Positions 36,776 to 45,689 of a stretch of DNA of 64,000 bases are shown piece by piece. Location of the stretch: positions 2,428,981-2,492,980 of the forward strand of contig NZ_LMVB01000001.1 in assembly GCF_001510645.1 (NCBI RefSeq), in the 5' to 3' direction. The stretch comes from Paenibacillus sp. FJAT-29882. Its GTDB lineage: Bacteria > Bacillota > Bacilli > Bacillales > DSM-1321. A program made the translations under genes and the position numbers. Each line of letters starts with the position of its first letter. Position 1 is the stretch's first letter. The notes beneath the pieces were generated by a model. That model had not been told where the DNA came from and ran no database searches. It saw only the letters and a list, made by a program, of their open reading frames with translations.

Positions 36776-38470
36776 TTATAGTTTTGTATCATCAATCGAT
36801 GTTAGCCATTCGTCGATGACGCAGACAACATTTTTGACGGTTCCTTCAGTAAACGGTGAATCTAAATGTGCCGATTCCACAAGTCCGAGAAACGATTGGC
36901 TACCTCCAAGCTTACAAAGGCTTAAATAATCCTCCCACGCTTTCTCCTGATCTTCTCTTGATCGTTTCCAGAATTGGAAAGCACATATTTGCGCTAACGT
37001 GTAGTCAATATAATAAAACGGAGAATTGAAAATATGTCCTTGACGCTGCCAATATCCACCGTTCTCTAAAAACTCCATGCCATCGTAGTTACGATGTGGT
37101 AAATATTTCCTCTCGATATCACGCCATGCTTTCTTTCTTTCACTTGGCGTTGCTCCAGGATTTTCATAAACGAAATGCTGGAATTCATCTACAGTCACTC
37201 CATATGGCAAGAAAGTGAGCGCGTCCGCCAAATGCGAGAATTTATACTTGTCTGTATCTTCTTCAAAAAACAGCTCCATCCATGGCCACGTAAGGAACTC
37301 CATACTCATTGAATGAATTTCACATGCTTCATATGTAGGCCAGTAATATTCAGGGAGTTTTGAGTTTCTGCTACTATACACTTGGAAAGCATGTCCGGCT
37401 TCATGAGTAAGAACGTCAATATCACCTGATGTCCCGTTAAAGTTCGAAAAAATAAAAGGTGCGCGATAATCCTCAATCATTGTACAATATCCGCCACCGG
37501 CTTTTCCTTTTTTAGCTACAAGATCCATTAATCCATTGTCTTGCATGTAATTAAAAAATTCAGCTGTTTCAGGAGATAACTCACTGTACATCTTCTTCCC
37601 GTTCGCTACAATCCAATTGGGATCTCCTTTTGGTTCGGCATTTCCTGTTTGAAATTCAAATCCTTCATCATAGAATTTCAGCACATCAACGTTGATTCTT
37701 TGCTTTTGACGTTCTTTCAACTTACTTACAAGCGGAACAACATATTCTTCTACTTGTTTGCGGAAATTAGCAACCATTTCAGCATTATAATCGGTTCTAG
37801 CCATACGATAATAGCCAAGTTCAACAAAATTCTTATAGCCAAGCTTTACTGCGATTTCGTGACGAACTTTAACAAGCTGGTCGTAAATCTCATCTAATTT
37901 CTTTTCATTTTCTTCAAAGAAACCGAATGCCGCTTTGCTTGAACTTTTCCTAATTTCTCGATCTCTTGATTCAGTAAATGGCTGTAGCTGTGCTAGTGTT
38001 CGTTCTTCCCCATCAAATTCAATTTTTGCAGAAGCCAGTAATTGCGTATACTCGCTTGATAGCTTATTTTCTTTTTGCAATAAAGGAATGATTTCCGGAG
38101 AGAAGGTTTTCAATTGTGCTTCCGCTAAAGCAAACAGTTGCGTACCATATTCTGCTTCGAGTTCTTTACGATATTTAGTTTTCACAAGTCTTTCATAGTA
38201 TTGAGATACGAACTCTTCAATTTCCGGTGATATTTCATCAAGATATTCATTCTCTGATTTATAAAATTCATCATTTGTATCAATCGAATGGCGGATTGAA
38301 CAAATCGTTAACATTGTTCCTACGTTATTTCTTAAACGATTAATTTCGTCAATTGCTTCTTTTTGTCCAGCCACATTTTCAGCTGCCTCAAATTTCTCCA
38401 ATAGACTTGTGAATTTCAGCTTCACTTCTTCCAAATTAGGACGGATATACTCATATTGTTCGAATGTCAA
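36776..38470 (-). CDS. M3-family oligoendopeptidase (PepF/YpwA-like)
   Basis: 564 residues from a TTG with AGGAA at 9 nt; the GTG three codons upstream abuts the site. A gluzincin metallopeptidase: the zinc-binding motif H-E-A-G-H-A-F is near residue 345 within DVLTHEAGHAF, with the third ligand Glu in the following YEACEIHSMSMEFL. A cytosolic oligopeptidase that trims short peptides. The C-terminal substrate loop region NSPFYYIDYTLAQICAFQFW is intact. Confidence 0.93.
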   Translation of the reverse strand: MTFEQYEYIRPNLEEVKLKFTSLLEKFEAAENVAGQKEAIDEINRLRNNVGTMLTICSIRHSIDTNDEFYKSENEYLDEISPEIEEFVSQYYERLVKTKYRKELEAEYGTQLFALAEAQLKTFSPEIIPLLQKENKLSSEYTQLLASAKIEFDGEERTLAQLQPFTESRDREIRKSSSKAAFGFFEENEKKLDEIYDQLVKVRHEIAVKLGYKNFVELGYYRMARTDYNAEMVANFRKQVEEYVVPLVSKLKERQKQRINVDVLKFYDEGFEFQTGNAEPKGDPNWIVANGKKMYSELSPETAEFFNYMQDNGLMDLVAKKGKAGGGYCTMIEDYRAPFIFSNFNGTSGDIDVLTHEAGHAFQVYSSRNSKLPEYYWPTYEACEIHSMSMEFLTWPWMELFFEEDTDKYKFSHLADALTFLPYGVTVDEFQHFVYENPGATPSERKKAWRDIERKYLPHRNYDGMEFLENGGYWQRQGHIFNSPFYYIDYTLAQICAFQFWKRSREDQEKAWEDYLSLCKLGGSQSFLGLVESAHLDSPFTEGTVKNVVCVIDEWLTSIDDTKL

Positions 38471-38729
38471 ACAAAACACTTCCTTTTGCTAAAATAAGGA
38501 TTGATTTCACTACCTACACCTTGCTTTTCTTTTCTCGATACATAATGAAAACTCCTTCTTTTCTAATTTATTTTTCTAAAAGGGGGTCACCATCATTCCT
38601 GTTTTACAAAAAAAAGCCGTTCCCCCTTTGATGGCTGAACAGCAAGCGATCATATGCTATTTTATTAATAAATATGTAAAACAAAGTCGTGTGAAACAGC
38701 GGTTTCATATACCTTTTCGTCTAGACTCT
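38471..38729. other. Gap between mhqR and the peptidase gene
   Basis: AAAAGGGGG (38579 region) can pair with CCCCCTTT (near 38632) around a long loop. GTGTGAAACAGCGGTTTCATA at about 38688 is a short palindrome almost identical to one at about 50996. No gene is seen; the open frame on the plus strand here is a shadow. Confidence 0.4.
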
Positions 38730-39176
38730 TCAATCATACGCTTTATAGCCAATTTTTTTAATAAACTCGATTGCAGTTTGTTTTTCTTCTGGAGTAAGAA
38801 TATTCATAATGTCATCAATTTGTTTTTCATGTTCTGGAAATACCTTTTCAATAAACGTTTTTCCTTCTTCAGTAATCTTTGCATAGGTAACTCGCCGATC
38901 TTCTTTACAAGCAACTCGCTCTATGTATCGCTTCTTCTCCAGCTTGTCTACTACATAGGTAATGCTACCACTCGCAAGCAGTATTTTCCCACCAATTTGC
39001 TGCAAAGGCTGTTCTCCTTTATGATATAGCAGTTCCAAGACTGCAAATTCAGTTGGATTTAATCCTTGTTCAGCGATATATTTATTCACAACATCATTGA
39101 TGGATCGATGTGCTCTAGATAAAACAATGAACAGCTTGAGTGACTGCTGCACGCTATTATTCTCCATCCTATTCAC
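38730..39176 (-). CDS. mhqR: MarR-family regulator MhqR
   Basis: 148 residues. Winged helix-turn-helix with the sequences GLNPTEFAVLELLYHKGEQP and LASGSITYVVDKLEKK, then DRRVTYAKITEEG in the wing. The match to the MhqR/YkvE type, which in B. subtilis controls quinone-detoxification genes (family knowledge), is strong. No mhq dioxygenase or azoreductase gene is adjacent. The divergent Fsr-type exporter gene, 270 bp away, is a plausible local target. Confidence 0.88.
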   Translation of the reverse strand: MNRMENNSVQQSLKLFIVLSRAHRSINDVVNKYIAEQGLNPTEFAVLELLYHKGEQPLQQIGGKILLASGSITYVVDKLEKKRYIERVACKEDRRVTYAKITEEGKTFIEKVFPEHEKQIDDIMNILTPEEKQTAIEFIKKIGYKAYD

Positions 39177-39449
39177 AACCTTATTATATAAAATTTAAAT
39201 ATCTCGAATTAAAGCTATTATAAAAAATAAAAATGCTTTTGTCAATTTTCCATATTAAGTTTCATTTAACTGTTTCCAAATCAAGTTGGCTATACTAAAA
39301 TTTATACCATGCGAGGATTTATCCCATATTTCCAAACGATTTAATCAGAATAGAATAAACAATATAGAACTCCTTGTTCTGCTTACTATCTAAACAGAAT
39401 GATGAACTTTGATATATAGATTTAAATTACTTAATAAGGAAGTGGAATC

Positions 39450-40664
39450 ATGACCTCAATTTCTCTCAAGGTCGACAAACAATTATCTAATTCCCAAACA
39501 GCTTATTCAGTATTGGTTCTGATGGGGTTTTGCCATTTATTAAATGACTCACTTCAGGCTGTCGTACCAGCTATGTTCCCGACTCTGGAAAAATCTATGC
39601 AGTTAAGCTATACACAGCTTGGAATGATTGCCTTCGCTCTTAATATCGTCGCTTCCTTAATGCAGCCTGCAATTGGTTGGTATGCTGATAAAAAACCACT
39701 TCCTTTCGCTTTGCCGATTGGTTTAACGAGTACACTTATTGGCATTACTTTGCTTGCTCTTTCACCTACATATGGGATGATCATTTTTTCAGTAATCTTA
39801 ATCGGAATTGGGTCTGCGATCTTTCACCCAGAAGGATCAAGAGTGGCCTTCATGGCGGGTGGCCCGAAAAGAGGACTTGCTCAATCCATTTATCAGGTAG
39901 GAGGAAATGCAGGACAGGCACTTGCACCATTGATTTCCGCATTGATATTTCTTCCATTCGGACAGCGTGGTGCTCTGTGGTTTGTCCCTGTTGCATTCTG
40001 TGCAGTTCTTATCCTCATCTATATTGCTAGATGGTACAAATCTAGATTAGCTGATTTTCCCCTTCCTAAGAAAAAGGTGCATAAAAATGCAGGAAAGATA
40101 CATCGGAAAGTATTAGCCGCACTAGGAATTGTTTTGTTTATCATTTTCGCACGTTCGTGGTACATATCATGTATGACAAATTTCTATGCATTTTATCTGA
40201 TAGACGATTATTTATTGACCATACGATCTTCACAAATTTTCATTTTTGCATTTTTAGCTGCTGGTGCACTTGGAACTTTCTTCGGCGGACCCCTAGCCGA
40301 CAAGTATGGAAGAAAAAATATTATCCTGTTTTCAGTGGCTGGAAGCGCGCCACTGACGATTCTTCTACCGTTTGTCCCGGCATATGTATCCATTTTCCTG
40401 CTTTTGATTGCCGGATTTATCATAATGACTAGTTTCTCAGTAACTGTTATCTATGCTCAGGAACTATTCCCAGGCAAGGTAGGGACTATGGCAGGTTTAA
40501 CGGTTGGATTCGCCTTTGGCATGGGAGCAATTGGCTCTGTAGCTTTTGGATACTTAGCAGATTCGATTAGTATTGGAACGACCATTAAATTAGCTGGTTT
40601 CCTACCACTTCTTGGAATAATTGGAATGTGGCTACCAAAGGATGTTCAACTAAGAAAAACGTAA
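39450..40664 (+). CDS. MFS exporter of the Fsr (fosmidomycin resistance) family
   Basis: 404 residues with 12 hydrophobic segments. The N-terminal LVLMGFCHLLNDSLQAVVPAMFP is the Fsr signature, GWYADKKP is the loop 2-3 motif in degenerate form, and PLADKYGRKN repeats it in the second half. Probable proton-coupled efflux of small drugs or metabolites. AAGGAAGTGG precedes the ATG. Divergent from mhqR. Confidence 0.9.
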   Translation: MTSISLKVDKQLSNSQTAYSVLVLMGFCHLLNDSLQAVVPAMFPTLEKSMQLSYTQLGMIAFALNIVASLMQPAIGWYADKKPLPFALPIGLTSTLIGITLLALSPTYGMIIFSVILIGIGSAIFHPEGSRVAFMAGGPKRGLAQSIYQVGGNAGQALAPLISALIFLPFGQRGALWFVPVAFCAVLILIYIARWYKSRLADFPLPKKKVHKNAGKIHRKVLAALGIVLFIIFARSWYISCMTNFYAFYLIDDYLLTIRSSQIFIFAFLAAGALGTFFGGPLADKYGRKNIILFSVAGSAPLTILLPFVPAYVSIFLLLIAGFIIMTSFSVTVIYAQELFPGKVGTMAGLTVGFAFGMGAIGSVAFGYLADSISIGTTIKLAGFLPLLGIIGMWLPKDVQLRKT

Positions 40665-40688
40665 GAGATTATTAATGGGTGTTAAAGA

Positions 40689-40845
40689 TAGGAGGATAGT
40701 TCCGCAAGCGATCGTCTTAACGACTTGCACGTCCTGCGCTTATATCTGTGTTGTACAGAACGAGCGCTATTTTAACAGAAGTTCAAAAATTCGCGACGAA
40801 GAAATTCGACAGCTATTTTTACCGAATGTTTTAAACAATATCTAA
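40689..40845 (+). repeat. Dispersed repeat B, copy 3 (divergent)
   Basis: Left end GATAGGAGGATAG, right end AAATTCGACAGCTATTTTTACCG, identical over the latter to copy B4, with TGTTTTAAACA eroding the terminal repeat. It begins 25 bp after the exporter stop. Confidence 0.7.
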
Positions 40846-40896
40846 TAGTGAGAATATCATTAACAGAAAACTTTTACTAAAGCAAAGGAGTTAATT

Positions 40897-41625
40897 ATGA
40901 GTGAAGTACTACTAGGCAGTATTCTTTCTGCCATGTCTACCGGAGCAGGGGCATTATTTATCCTGTTCATGCGTGGCACTTTAACACACCGACTTCGCGA
41001 TAACCTTTTAGCGTTCACAGCAGGGATTATGATGGCCGCATCCTTGCTGAGTCTAATTCCAGAAGCATTAAAAACAGGCGGCTATATTCAGCTTGTCGTT
41101 GGTGTTTTTTTGGGAGTGTTAATTTTAACATTATTGGAGAAAAACATTCCCCATATTGATCTCGGTCATACAAAAAAAGGAATTGAGTTTGATGAAAAAG
41201 CTTTATTGATTATTATAGCTATTACATTACATAATATTCCAGAAGGTCTTTCTGTTGGTGTAAGCTATGCCTCTGATACTGAAGGCACAGGTAATCTAAT
41301 TGCCTTTGCTATTGGTCTACAAAATGCTCCAGAGGGCCTTCTTGTTGCACTATTCTTAGTCAATCAACAAATTAGTAAATTGAAAGCATTTATTATAGCT
41401 ACCTTGACTGGTGCGATTGAGATTGTCACCGGACTGCTTGGCTTCTACCTCACCTCTTATATTGGCTTTCTTGTTCCATATGGCTTGGCCTTTGCATCTG
41501 GTGCCATGTTATTCATCGTCTATAAAGAATTAATACCAGAAAGCCATGGAGATGGAAACGAGCGAACGTCGACTTATTCCTTTATTGTTGGACTTTTATT
41601 TATGATTCTACTTCTTAATATGTAG
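40897..41625 (+). CDS. ZIP-family metal transporter
   Basis: 242 residues with about eight hydrophobic segments. The metal-site motifs are H-N-I-P-E-G in helix 4 and Q-N-A-P-E-G in helix 5, the latter with Gln in place of His, common in the prokaryotic ZupT-like group. Imports Zn2+ and possibly other divalent metals. GGAG lies 8 nt before the ATG. Confidence 0.9.
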   Translation: MSEVLLGSILSAMSTGAGALFILFMRGTLTHRLRDNLLAFTAGIMMAASLLSLIPEALKTGGYIQLVVGVFLGVLILTLLEKNIPHIDLGHTKKGIEFDEKALLIIIAITLHNIPEGLSVGVSYASDTEGTGNLIAFAIGLQNAPEGLLVALFLVNQQISKLKAFIIATLTGAIEIVTGLLGFYLTSYIGFLVPYGLAFASGAMLFIVYKELIPESHGDGNERTSTYSFIVGLLFMILLLNM

Positions 41626-41657
41626 ATGAAATGGATGTCTTTAGCAATGTTTCTTTT

Positions 41658-41706
41658 TAAAAAGCTGTTTTCACAGGATGAATAAATTCTGAGAACAGCT
41701 TTTTTT
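41658..41706 (+). terminator. Terminator of the ZIP gene
   Basis: AAAAAGCTGTTTTC pairs with GAGAACAGCTTTTTT. Confidence 0.85.
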
Positions 41707-41832
41707 CATTATCTTCGTTGTTTATCGATGATTTCATATCTATATTTGGGTGGGGACGTCTCTTAGATGATTTGAATGATAGTTCTGTTAATCTGACACT
41801 ACTCGATGATTGGGCTTACGAAGTTTTTTAGA

Positions 41833-42096
41833 TTATGTAGAACTCACAACGATTCGCTGAGATTGGTTCTGGTAAGTGAATGGTTGTTGAACAATAATAA
41901 TCATATTGTTCACACTATGCTTTGCTTCAAAAACAGGGCTGTCTTGCACATAACTATATTCATTTATTAATACATCAAGCTCTTGACTGGATCGAATCGT
42001 AAGTTCATCTGTCATACCGTACATTTCTGCTAATTGAAACATTTCAATTCTCTTCTCTTGAATTTGATTAAACATTTTTACTGAACTGGGTTTCAT
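41833..42096 (-). CDS. Spo0E-like sporulation regulator (aspartyl-phosphate phosphatase)
   Basis: 87 residues. Two-helix core: IQEKRIEMFQLAEMYGMTDELTI then the signature S-Q-E-L-D-V-L-I-N-E-Y. Family members dephosphorylate Spo0A-P and restrain sporulation. The unusual beta-like C-terminal 30 residues (NNMIIIVQQPF ... RIVVSST) are not part of the core. Near a ruined sporulation kinase (42891-43133) and an acyltransferase, echoing the kinE/spo0E neighbourhood of B. subtilis. Which Spo0E paralog it is cannot be told. Confidence 0.85.
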   Translation of the reverse strand: MKPSSVKMFNQIQEKRIEMFQLAEMYGMTDELTIRSSQELDVLINEYSYVQDSPVFEAKHSVNNMIIIVQQPFTYQNQSQRIVVSST

Positions 42097-42472
42097 GATT
42101 ACTTCAGCTTCCTCCTGCCAAGTTATAGGTTGTATACAAATGGATTATTACAAATTTTCCATCCTATGTAAATAGATTCGCAAAAATAGACAAAACCTTT
42201 TAAATTTTTACATTCGTATTCAAATAGGGCTGAGAAGTATGAGAAACTTATGATTAGTGGTCAAAGAGTGTACATTTATTACGGTAGTGCCGGAATCAGT
42301 ACCCTAGAAAGAGCAGTAGACATAAAAAAGATGTTTCTTTTTGAAATAATTCCCATCAGACATTTTGAACAACCTATACAAAAAAAGAGGGAAACAATTT
42401 ATACAGCGTTTGCGCTTCAATATCATTCAAAATGGGTAGATTAGATATAGTAAAATAAATGGAGGCAGAATT

Positions 42473-42868
42473 ATGATCCGACAAAGACTATTCAAAAAAG
42501 GCATTTCACTCTTTAAAAAAGATGCCAAACATTATTCAACCAATAAGCAAGAAGCAGGTAAATTATTAGGAGAAGCGGGTATAAAAGCAAATAAAAATGA
42601 AACAATGCTTAAAGGTGTTTGGACCAACCTTCAAACGCTGTTTCAAATGATAAAAGCGTGGATTTCCGGGGATTATCGGCAAATTCCAACCCGTTCTTTA
42701 CTTATCATATTCGCTGCAATTGCCTATTTCGTCTCGCCCATCGATCTCATACCAGACTTTTTATTTGGGTTCGGTTTGCTCGATGATGTAGCCATTCTCA
42801 CTTTTGCTTTTAAGCAAATTGAACATGATTTACTAGCCTTTAATGCATGGAAACAAAAAGCAGAGTGA
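42473..42868 (+). CDS. ykvA: YkvA-family (DUF1232) membrane protein
   Basis: 131 residues. The defining DUF1232 core A-Y-F-V-S-P-I-D-L-I-P-D-F with LDDVAIL is at about residues 82-105, preceded by a hydrophobic segment. Function unknown. ATGGAGGC precedes the ATG. Confidence 0.88.
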   Translation: MIRQRLFKKGISLFKKDAKHYSTNKQEAGKLLGEAGIKANKNETMLKGVWTNLQTLFQMIKAWISGDYRQIPTRSLLIIFAAIAYFVSPIDLIPDFLFGFGLLDDVAILTFAFKQIEHDLLAFNAWKQKAE

Positions 42869-42890
42869 TTGGATAATTATAAATCACTCT

Positions 42891-43133
42891 CTACCCCTCT
42901 CTTGGTATCGGCAGGAAGATATGGAATACCGTTCCTTTTCATACTTCACTTTCTACTTCGATATATCCTTTATGCTCTTCATTAATTTTATAACTAACCA
43001 TGAGTCCAAGACCCGTCCCTCGATCTTTTATAGCATAAAATGGTTCTCCAAGCCTTCTCAACTTTGCTTCTGGAATTCCAGGACCTTGATCGATAATCGA
43101 AATTTTTACAAATGAATCAGCAATACGATCCAT
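42891..43133 (-). pseudogene. Remnant of a sporulation-type sensor histidine kinase (ATPase domain)
   Basis: The frame encodes the end of a HATPase_c domain: DQGPGIP (G1 box), EPFYAIKDRGTGLGLMVSYKI (F and G2 boxes) and GYIEVESEV. A TGA at 42939-42941 stands exactly where such kinases have GGA (Gly). Reading through it gives K-G-T-V-F-H-I-F-L-P-I-P and then TAG at 42891, the normal kinase C-terminus. Upstream of 43133 stop codons remove the N box, the phosphoacceptor His and the sensor. Thus there is a large 5' deletion plus a nonsense mutation. The position between ykvA and an ykrP-like gene suggests a KinE-type origin. Confidence 0.85.
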
Positions 43134-43324
43134 TAACGATTACAAAACTACTATCATTCGATGTTATCACCAATAATATCTTTTTTAGCATGCCTATTCT
43201 TTGTTAATTTCTAGAAAATTGATTCAATTACATTCCATTACATATTAACATGATTTCGTTATTTACCTTGACTATTTTAGAATTTCTCCAATTTAAATTC
43301 AGAGAATTCAGACGATAGTAATAT

Positions 43325-43352
43325 TTTGTTATTAAAAAATTTTTGATATAAT
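43325..43352 (+). promoter_or_regulatory. Predicted promoter of the acyltransferase gene
   Basis: TTTGTT (43325-43330), 16-bp spacer, TATAAT (43347-43352), about 84 nt before the start codon. Confidence 0.5.
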
Positions 43353-43435
43353 GATTTTCGTTCATGAAAACTGGGTATAAAAATAGAGTAATTTTTTGCT
43401 CATTTAAAAGAGATATTTTGAATGGAGGTCACTTT

Positions 43436-44479
43436 ATGACAAAAAGAAATTTTTACTTTGATAATGCAAAATTTATTTTGATAGCGTTTGTCGTATTCGG
43501 TCATCTCCTAAACAGTTATATTCAAGGGAGCGAGGGAATAAATGCGCTCTATAAAACCATTTATTCCTTCCATATGCCCGCTTTTATTTTAGTTTCTGGT
43601 TTTTTCGCAAAAGGATTCTATCAAAAAGGATATATTTCTAAAATTACAAAAAAACTGATTATTCCATACCTAATTTTCCAAGTCATTTATTCGATTTTCT
43701 ACTTTTTTCTATATGATAAAACTACTTTAAATGTGGATCTCCTCAATCCACATTGGTCACTTTGGTTTTTAATTAGCTTATTTTTCTGGAATATCATGTT
43801 ACTCGGCTTTGCAAAGTTGAAGCCACTAACTGGGATCGTAGTTGCATTCGGAATTACACTGCTCATAGGCTATGTGGACATAGTCACTAATTTCTTAAGT
43901 TTATCAAGGACTTTTGTATTTTTCCCACTGTTCCTCATTGGGTACCATCTAAAGAAAGAACATTTGGTCAAGCTGTTCAATCCAAAAATTCGGTTAGGAG
44001 CAGCCATGATTATGGTGATTGTATTTATTGGCTTTTATTTATATCCGGACATTAACTATAAATGGCTTCTTGGATCTAAGCCATATTCCGAATTAGAAAC
44101 AGCAAGTATCATTTCGATGTTCAAAAGATTAGGATTCTATGGTCTAAGCTTGCTCATGGTCTTTAGCTTTCTGTCATTAATTCCTCGTGAAAGGCACTTC
44201 TTCACCAAATGGGGAGAGCAAACACTGTATGTATATTTACTTCATGGCTTTATAATACGTACATTTAGAGAAAGCAATATAAAAGGTTTCTTTACAGATG
44301 CAGAAAATTATGTAATGCTTGCGGGAATTTCCCTTTTACTAACCATTCTTTTATCAAGCAAGTTCGTAACATCACTTGCCCAACCAATCATCGAAGTACA
44401 AACAACACAATTTGTAAACTTAATCAATAAATTTTTTCTGTATCTCAAACTCTATAAAAAACGCTGGCAGGATCAATAA
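43436..44479 (+). CDS. ykrP: Acyltransferase family 3 membrane protein (YkrP-like)
   Basis: 347 residues from the ATG with GGAGG upstream. About ten membrane segments. The family-3 signature is present: FDNAKFILIAFVVFGHLL with the putative catalytic His (H22), then FHMPAFILVSGFFAKGF. Such enzymes O-acetylate extracellular polysaccharides or other acceptors. B. subtilis ykrP sits next to kinE, consistent with the kinase remnant just upstream here. Confidence 0.85.
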   Translation: MTKRNFYFDNAKFILIAFVVFGHLLNSYIQGSEGINALYKTIYSFHMPAFILVSGFFAKGFYQKGYISKITKKLIIPYLIFQVIYSIFYFFLYDKTTLNVDLLNPHWSLWFLISLFFWNIMLLGFAKLKPLTGIVVAFGITLLIGYVDIVTNFLSLSRTFVFFPLFLIGYHLKKEHLVKLFNPKIRLGAAMIMVIVFIGFYLYPDINYKWLLGSKPYSELETASIISMFKRLGFYGLSLLMVFSFLSLIPRERHFFTKWGEQTLYVYLLHGFIIRTFRESNIKGFFTDAENYVMLAGISLLLTILLSSKFVTSLAQPIIEVQTTQFVNLINKFFLYLKLYKKRWQDQ

Positions 44480-44510
44480 AAATAGGATTAGATCCCTTCT
44501 TTCCTAAGAT

Positions 44511-44545
44511 TACCCCCTAGACTAAATGAGACTAGGGGGTTGTTT
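44511..44545 (+). terminator. Terminator of the acyltransferase gene
   Basis: CCCCCTAG pairs with CTAGGGGG around an 11-nt loop, then TTGTTT. Confidence 0.75.
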
Positions 44546-44581
44546 AAACTTATCTATTTTTCATCGTTAAATTTTCGGTTG

Positions 44582-44725
44582 TTATTTCTTTTTTTGCTTT
44601 GCTGAGGCAAGTACGTCATAAATTTTCGCTGCGTTCATATCACTTGTAAATTCCGTTCCGAATTCTTCTCGAATTTGGTATTTAGGAAGTGCATTTTCTT
44701 TTTTTTGGATCTTTTGTTTATTCAT
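44582..44725 (-). CDS. Small spore-protein-like gene, distal member of an overlapping pair
   Basis: 47 residues from the ATG with AAAGGGAAA upstream. Basic at both ends, with R-E-E-F-G-T-E-F-T-S-D-M-N-A in the middle. The FGTEF-S--NA pattern recalls the repeat of gamma-type small acid-soluble spore proteins (FGTEFASETNA), but only one unit is present. It overlaps the preceding gene by 8 bp, suggesting coupled translation. Assignment as a SASP is tentative. Confidence 0.6.
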   Translation of the reverse strand: MNKQKIQKKENALPKYQIREEFGTEFTSDMNAAKIYDVLASAKQKKK

Positions 44726-44882
44726 GTGTTTTCCCTTTTCTCCCTTGTTTTGAATTACGATTTGCACCTTTCATCACATTTTCATCCATTGCAAACTCAT
44801 TTGCATATTCATTTTCCGCTTGATTTCGTTTTGGCGTCTTGCTCGTTTTCAAGGCACCATCTACATTTGCTTTTCGTTTCAC
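44718..44882 (-). CDS. Small spore-protein-like gene, proximal member of an overlapping pair
   Basis: 54 residues from a GTG with GGTGG at 7 nt. An alternative ATG frame overlapping the start closes after 26 codons. The protein is hydrophilic, basic and free of hydrophobic segments: KRKANVDGALKTSKTPKRNQ, then ENEYANEFAMDENVMKGAN and a GRKGKTHE tail. The YANEFA segment and basic ends recall SspO- or gamma-type SASPs, but it matches no family firmly. It is followed with overlap by the 47-residue gene and lies near sspD. Confidence 0.6.
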   Translation of the reverse strand: MKRKANVDGALKTSKTPKRNQAENEYANEFAMDENVMKGANRNSKQGRKGKTHE

Positions 44883-44980
44883 TTTTCATCCACCATCCTT
44901 ATTCAAAGTACCTTGCTTGTTAGGATGGGGTAATTTCTTTCTATTTTATTCAGATCTCAACAACCCTGAATACGAAAAAA

Positions 44981-45236
44981 AATAAAGTGATACTTCAATC
45001 AGCGTGGGGGCTTCATCCCCCACTGATTGTTAGTCCCGTTCTAGTGTCGCTAAATCTTCGATAAAGCGACACTACGAACCCGATTGGTTCAACTAAACCA
45101 CTGAAGAACACAGTGGTAAATTTCACTGTATCTCACCACTCGGGCTTTTACGGGCAGTTATCCCCCACCTACCGCTTCTTCGATTCCTCGAAGTCTTAAG
45201 GGTTGGGGGTGTTACTGCCCGTTAACGCGGGATAAA
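44981..45236 (+). repeat. Dispersed repeat A, copy 8: 256-bp composite, highly folded
   Basis: Starts AAATAAAGTGATACTTCAATC and ends TTACTGCCCGTTAACGCGGGATAAA, the A-family ends. Between them are several hairpins: GTGGGGG/CCCCCAC, AGTGTCGCT/AGCGACACT, CCACT/AGTGG, and a long arm CGGGCAGT...CCCCCAC against GGGGGTGTTACTGCCCG. This could be a structured RNA or the parental form from which shorter copies derive. Confidence 0.85.
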
Positions 45237-45348
45237 GAGGTCGTACATACATCAAACGCTCGCTCCAACTAATAGCATCCGTGATTCTACATGTATTCCA
45301 ACTTCATCCTTTCAAACCATTATTGATGCACTTTCCCAAAATAAATCA

Positions 45349-45378
45349 TTAATAAAAACAAGTGATTATCCCATAATA
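45349..45378 (+). promoter_or_regulatory. Probable sigma-G promoter of sspD
   Basis: TTAATA (45349-45354), 17-bp spacer, CATAATA (45372-45378), close to the forespore sigma-G consensus TGNATA / CATNNTA. Confidence 0.55.
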
Positions 45379-45427
45379 TTAGTACAGTGGTTAACCACCA
45401 CTGAAAAAAAGTTAGGGGCGATTACAA

Positions 45428-45619
45428 ATGGCAAACAACAGTAATAATTTATTAGTACCGGGAATTGAACAAGCACTTGACCAAATCAAATATGAAATCG
45501 CACAAGAATTCGGAGTGCAATTAGGTGCAGAATCAACATCACGTTCAAATGGGTCTGTTGGTGGAGAAATCACTAAACGACTTGTTCAACAAGCTCAATC
45601 TCAACTACAAGGTAGATAA
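45428..45619 (+). CDS. sspD: Alpha/beta-type small acid-soluble spore protein
   Basis: 63 residues. The two family motifs are intact: the germination protease region [10 protein letters not shown] (cleavage within E-I/A) and [13 protein letters not shown] at the end. Such proteins coat forespore DNA in the A-like form and protect it from UV and heat, then are degraded by Gpr. Shine-Dalgarno TTAGGGG is upstream and a sigma-G-like promoter lies 50 bp further. The paralog label sspD rests on synteny with ykrP. Confidence 0.95.
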   Translation: MANNSNNLLVPGIEQALDQIKYEIAQEFGVQLGAESTSRSNGSVGGEITKRLVQQAQSQLQGR

Positions 45620-45689
45620 TTATAACAAAAAAACTAAATATCTAATGGATTTAAAAAACAATTACATGCACTTTAGCATGAGTTAAACA

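Noticed and set aside
42250..42444. 64-codon plus-strand frame upstream of ykvA
   Set aside because: Weak ribosome binding site and no recognisable protein pattern; it could be real, but there is not enough support.
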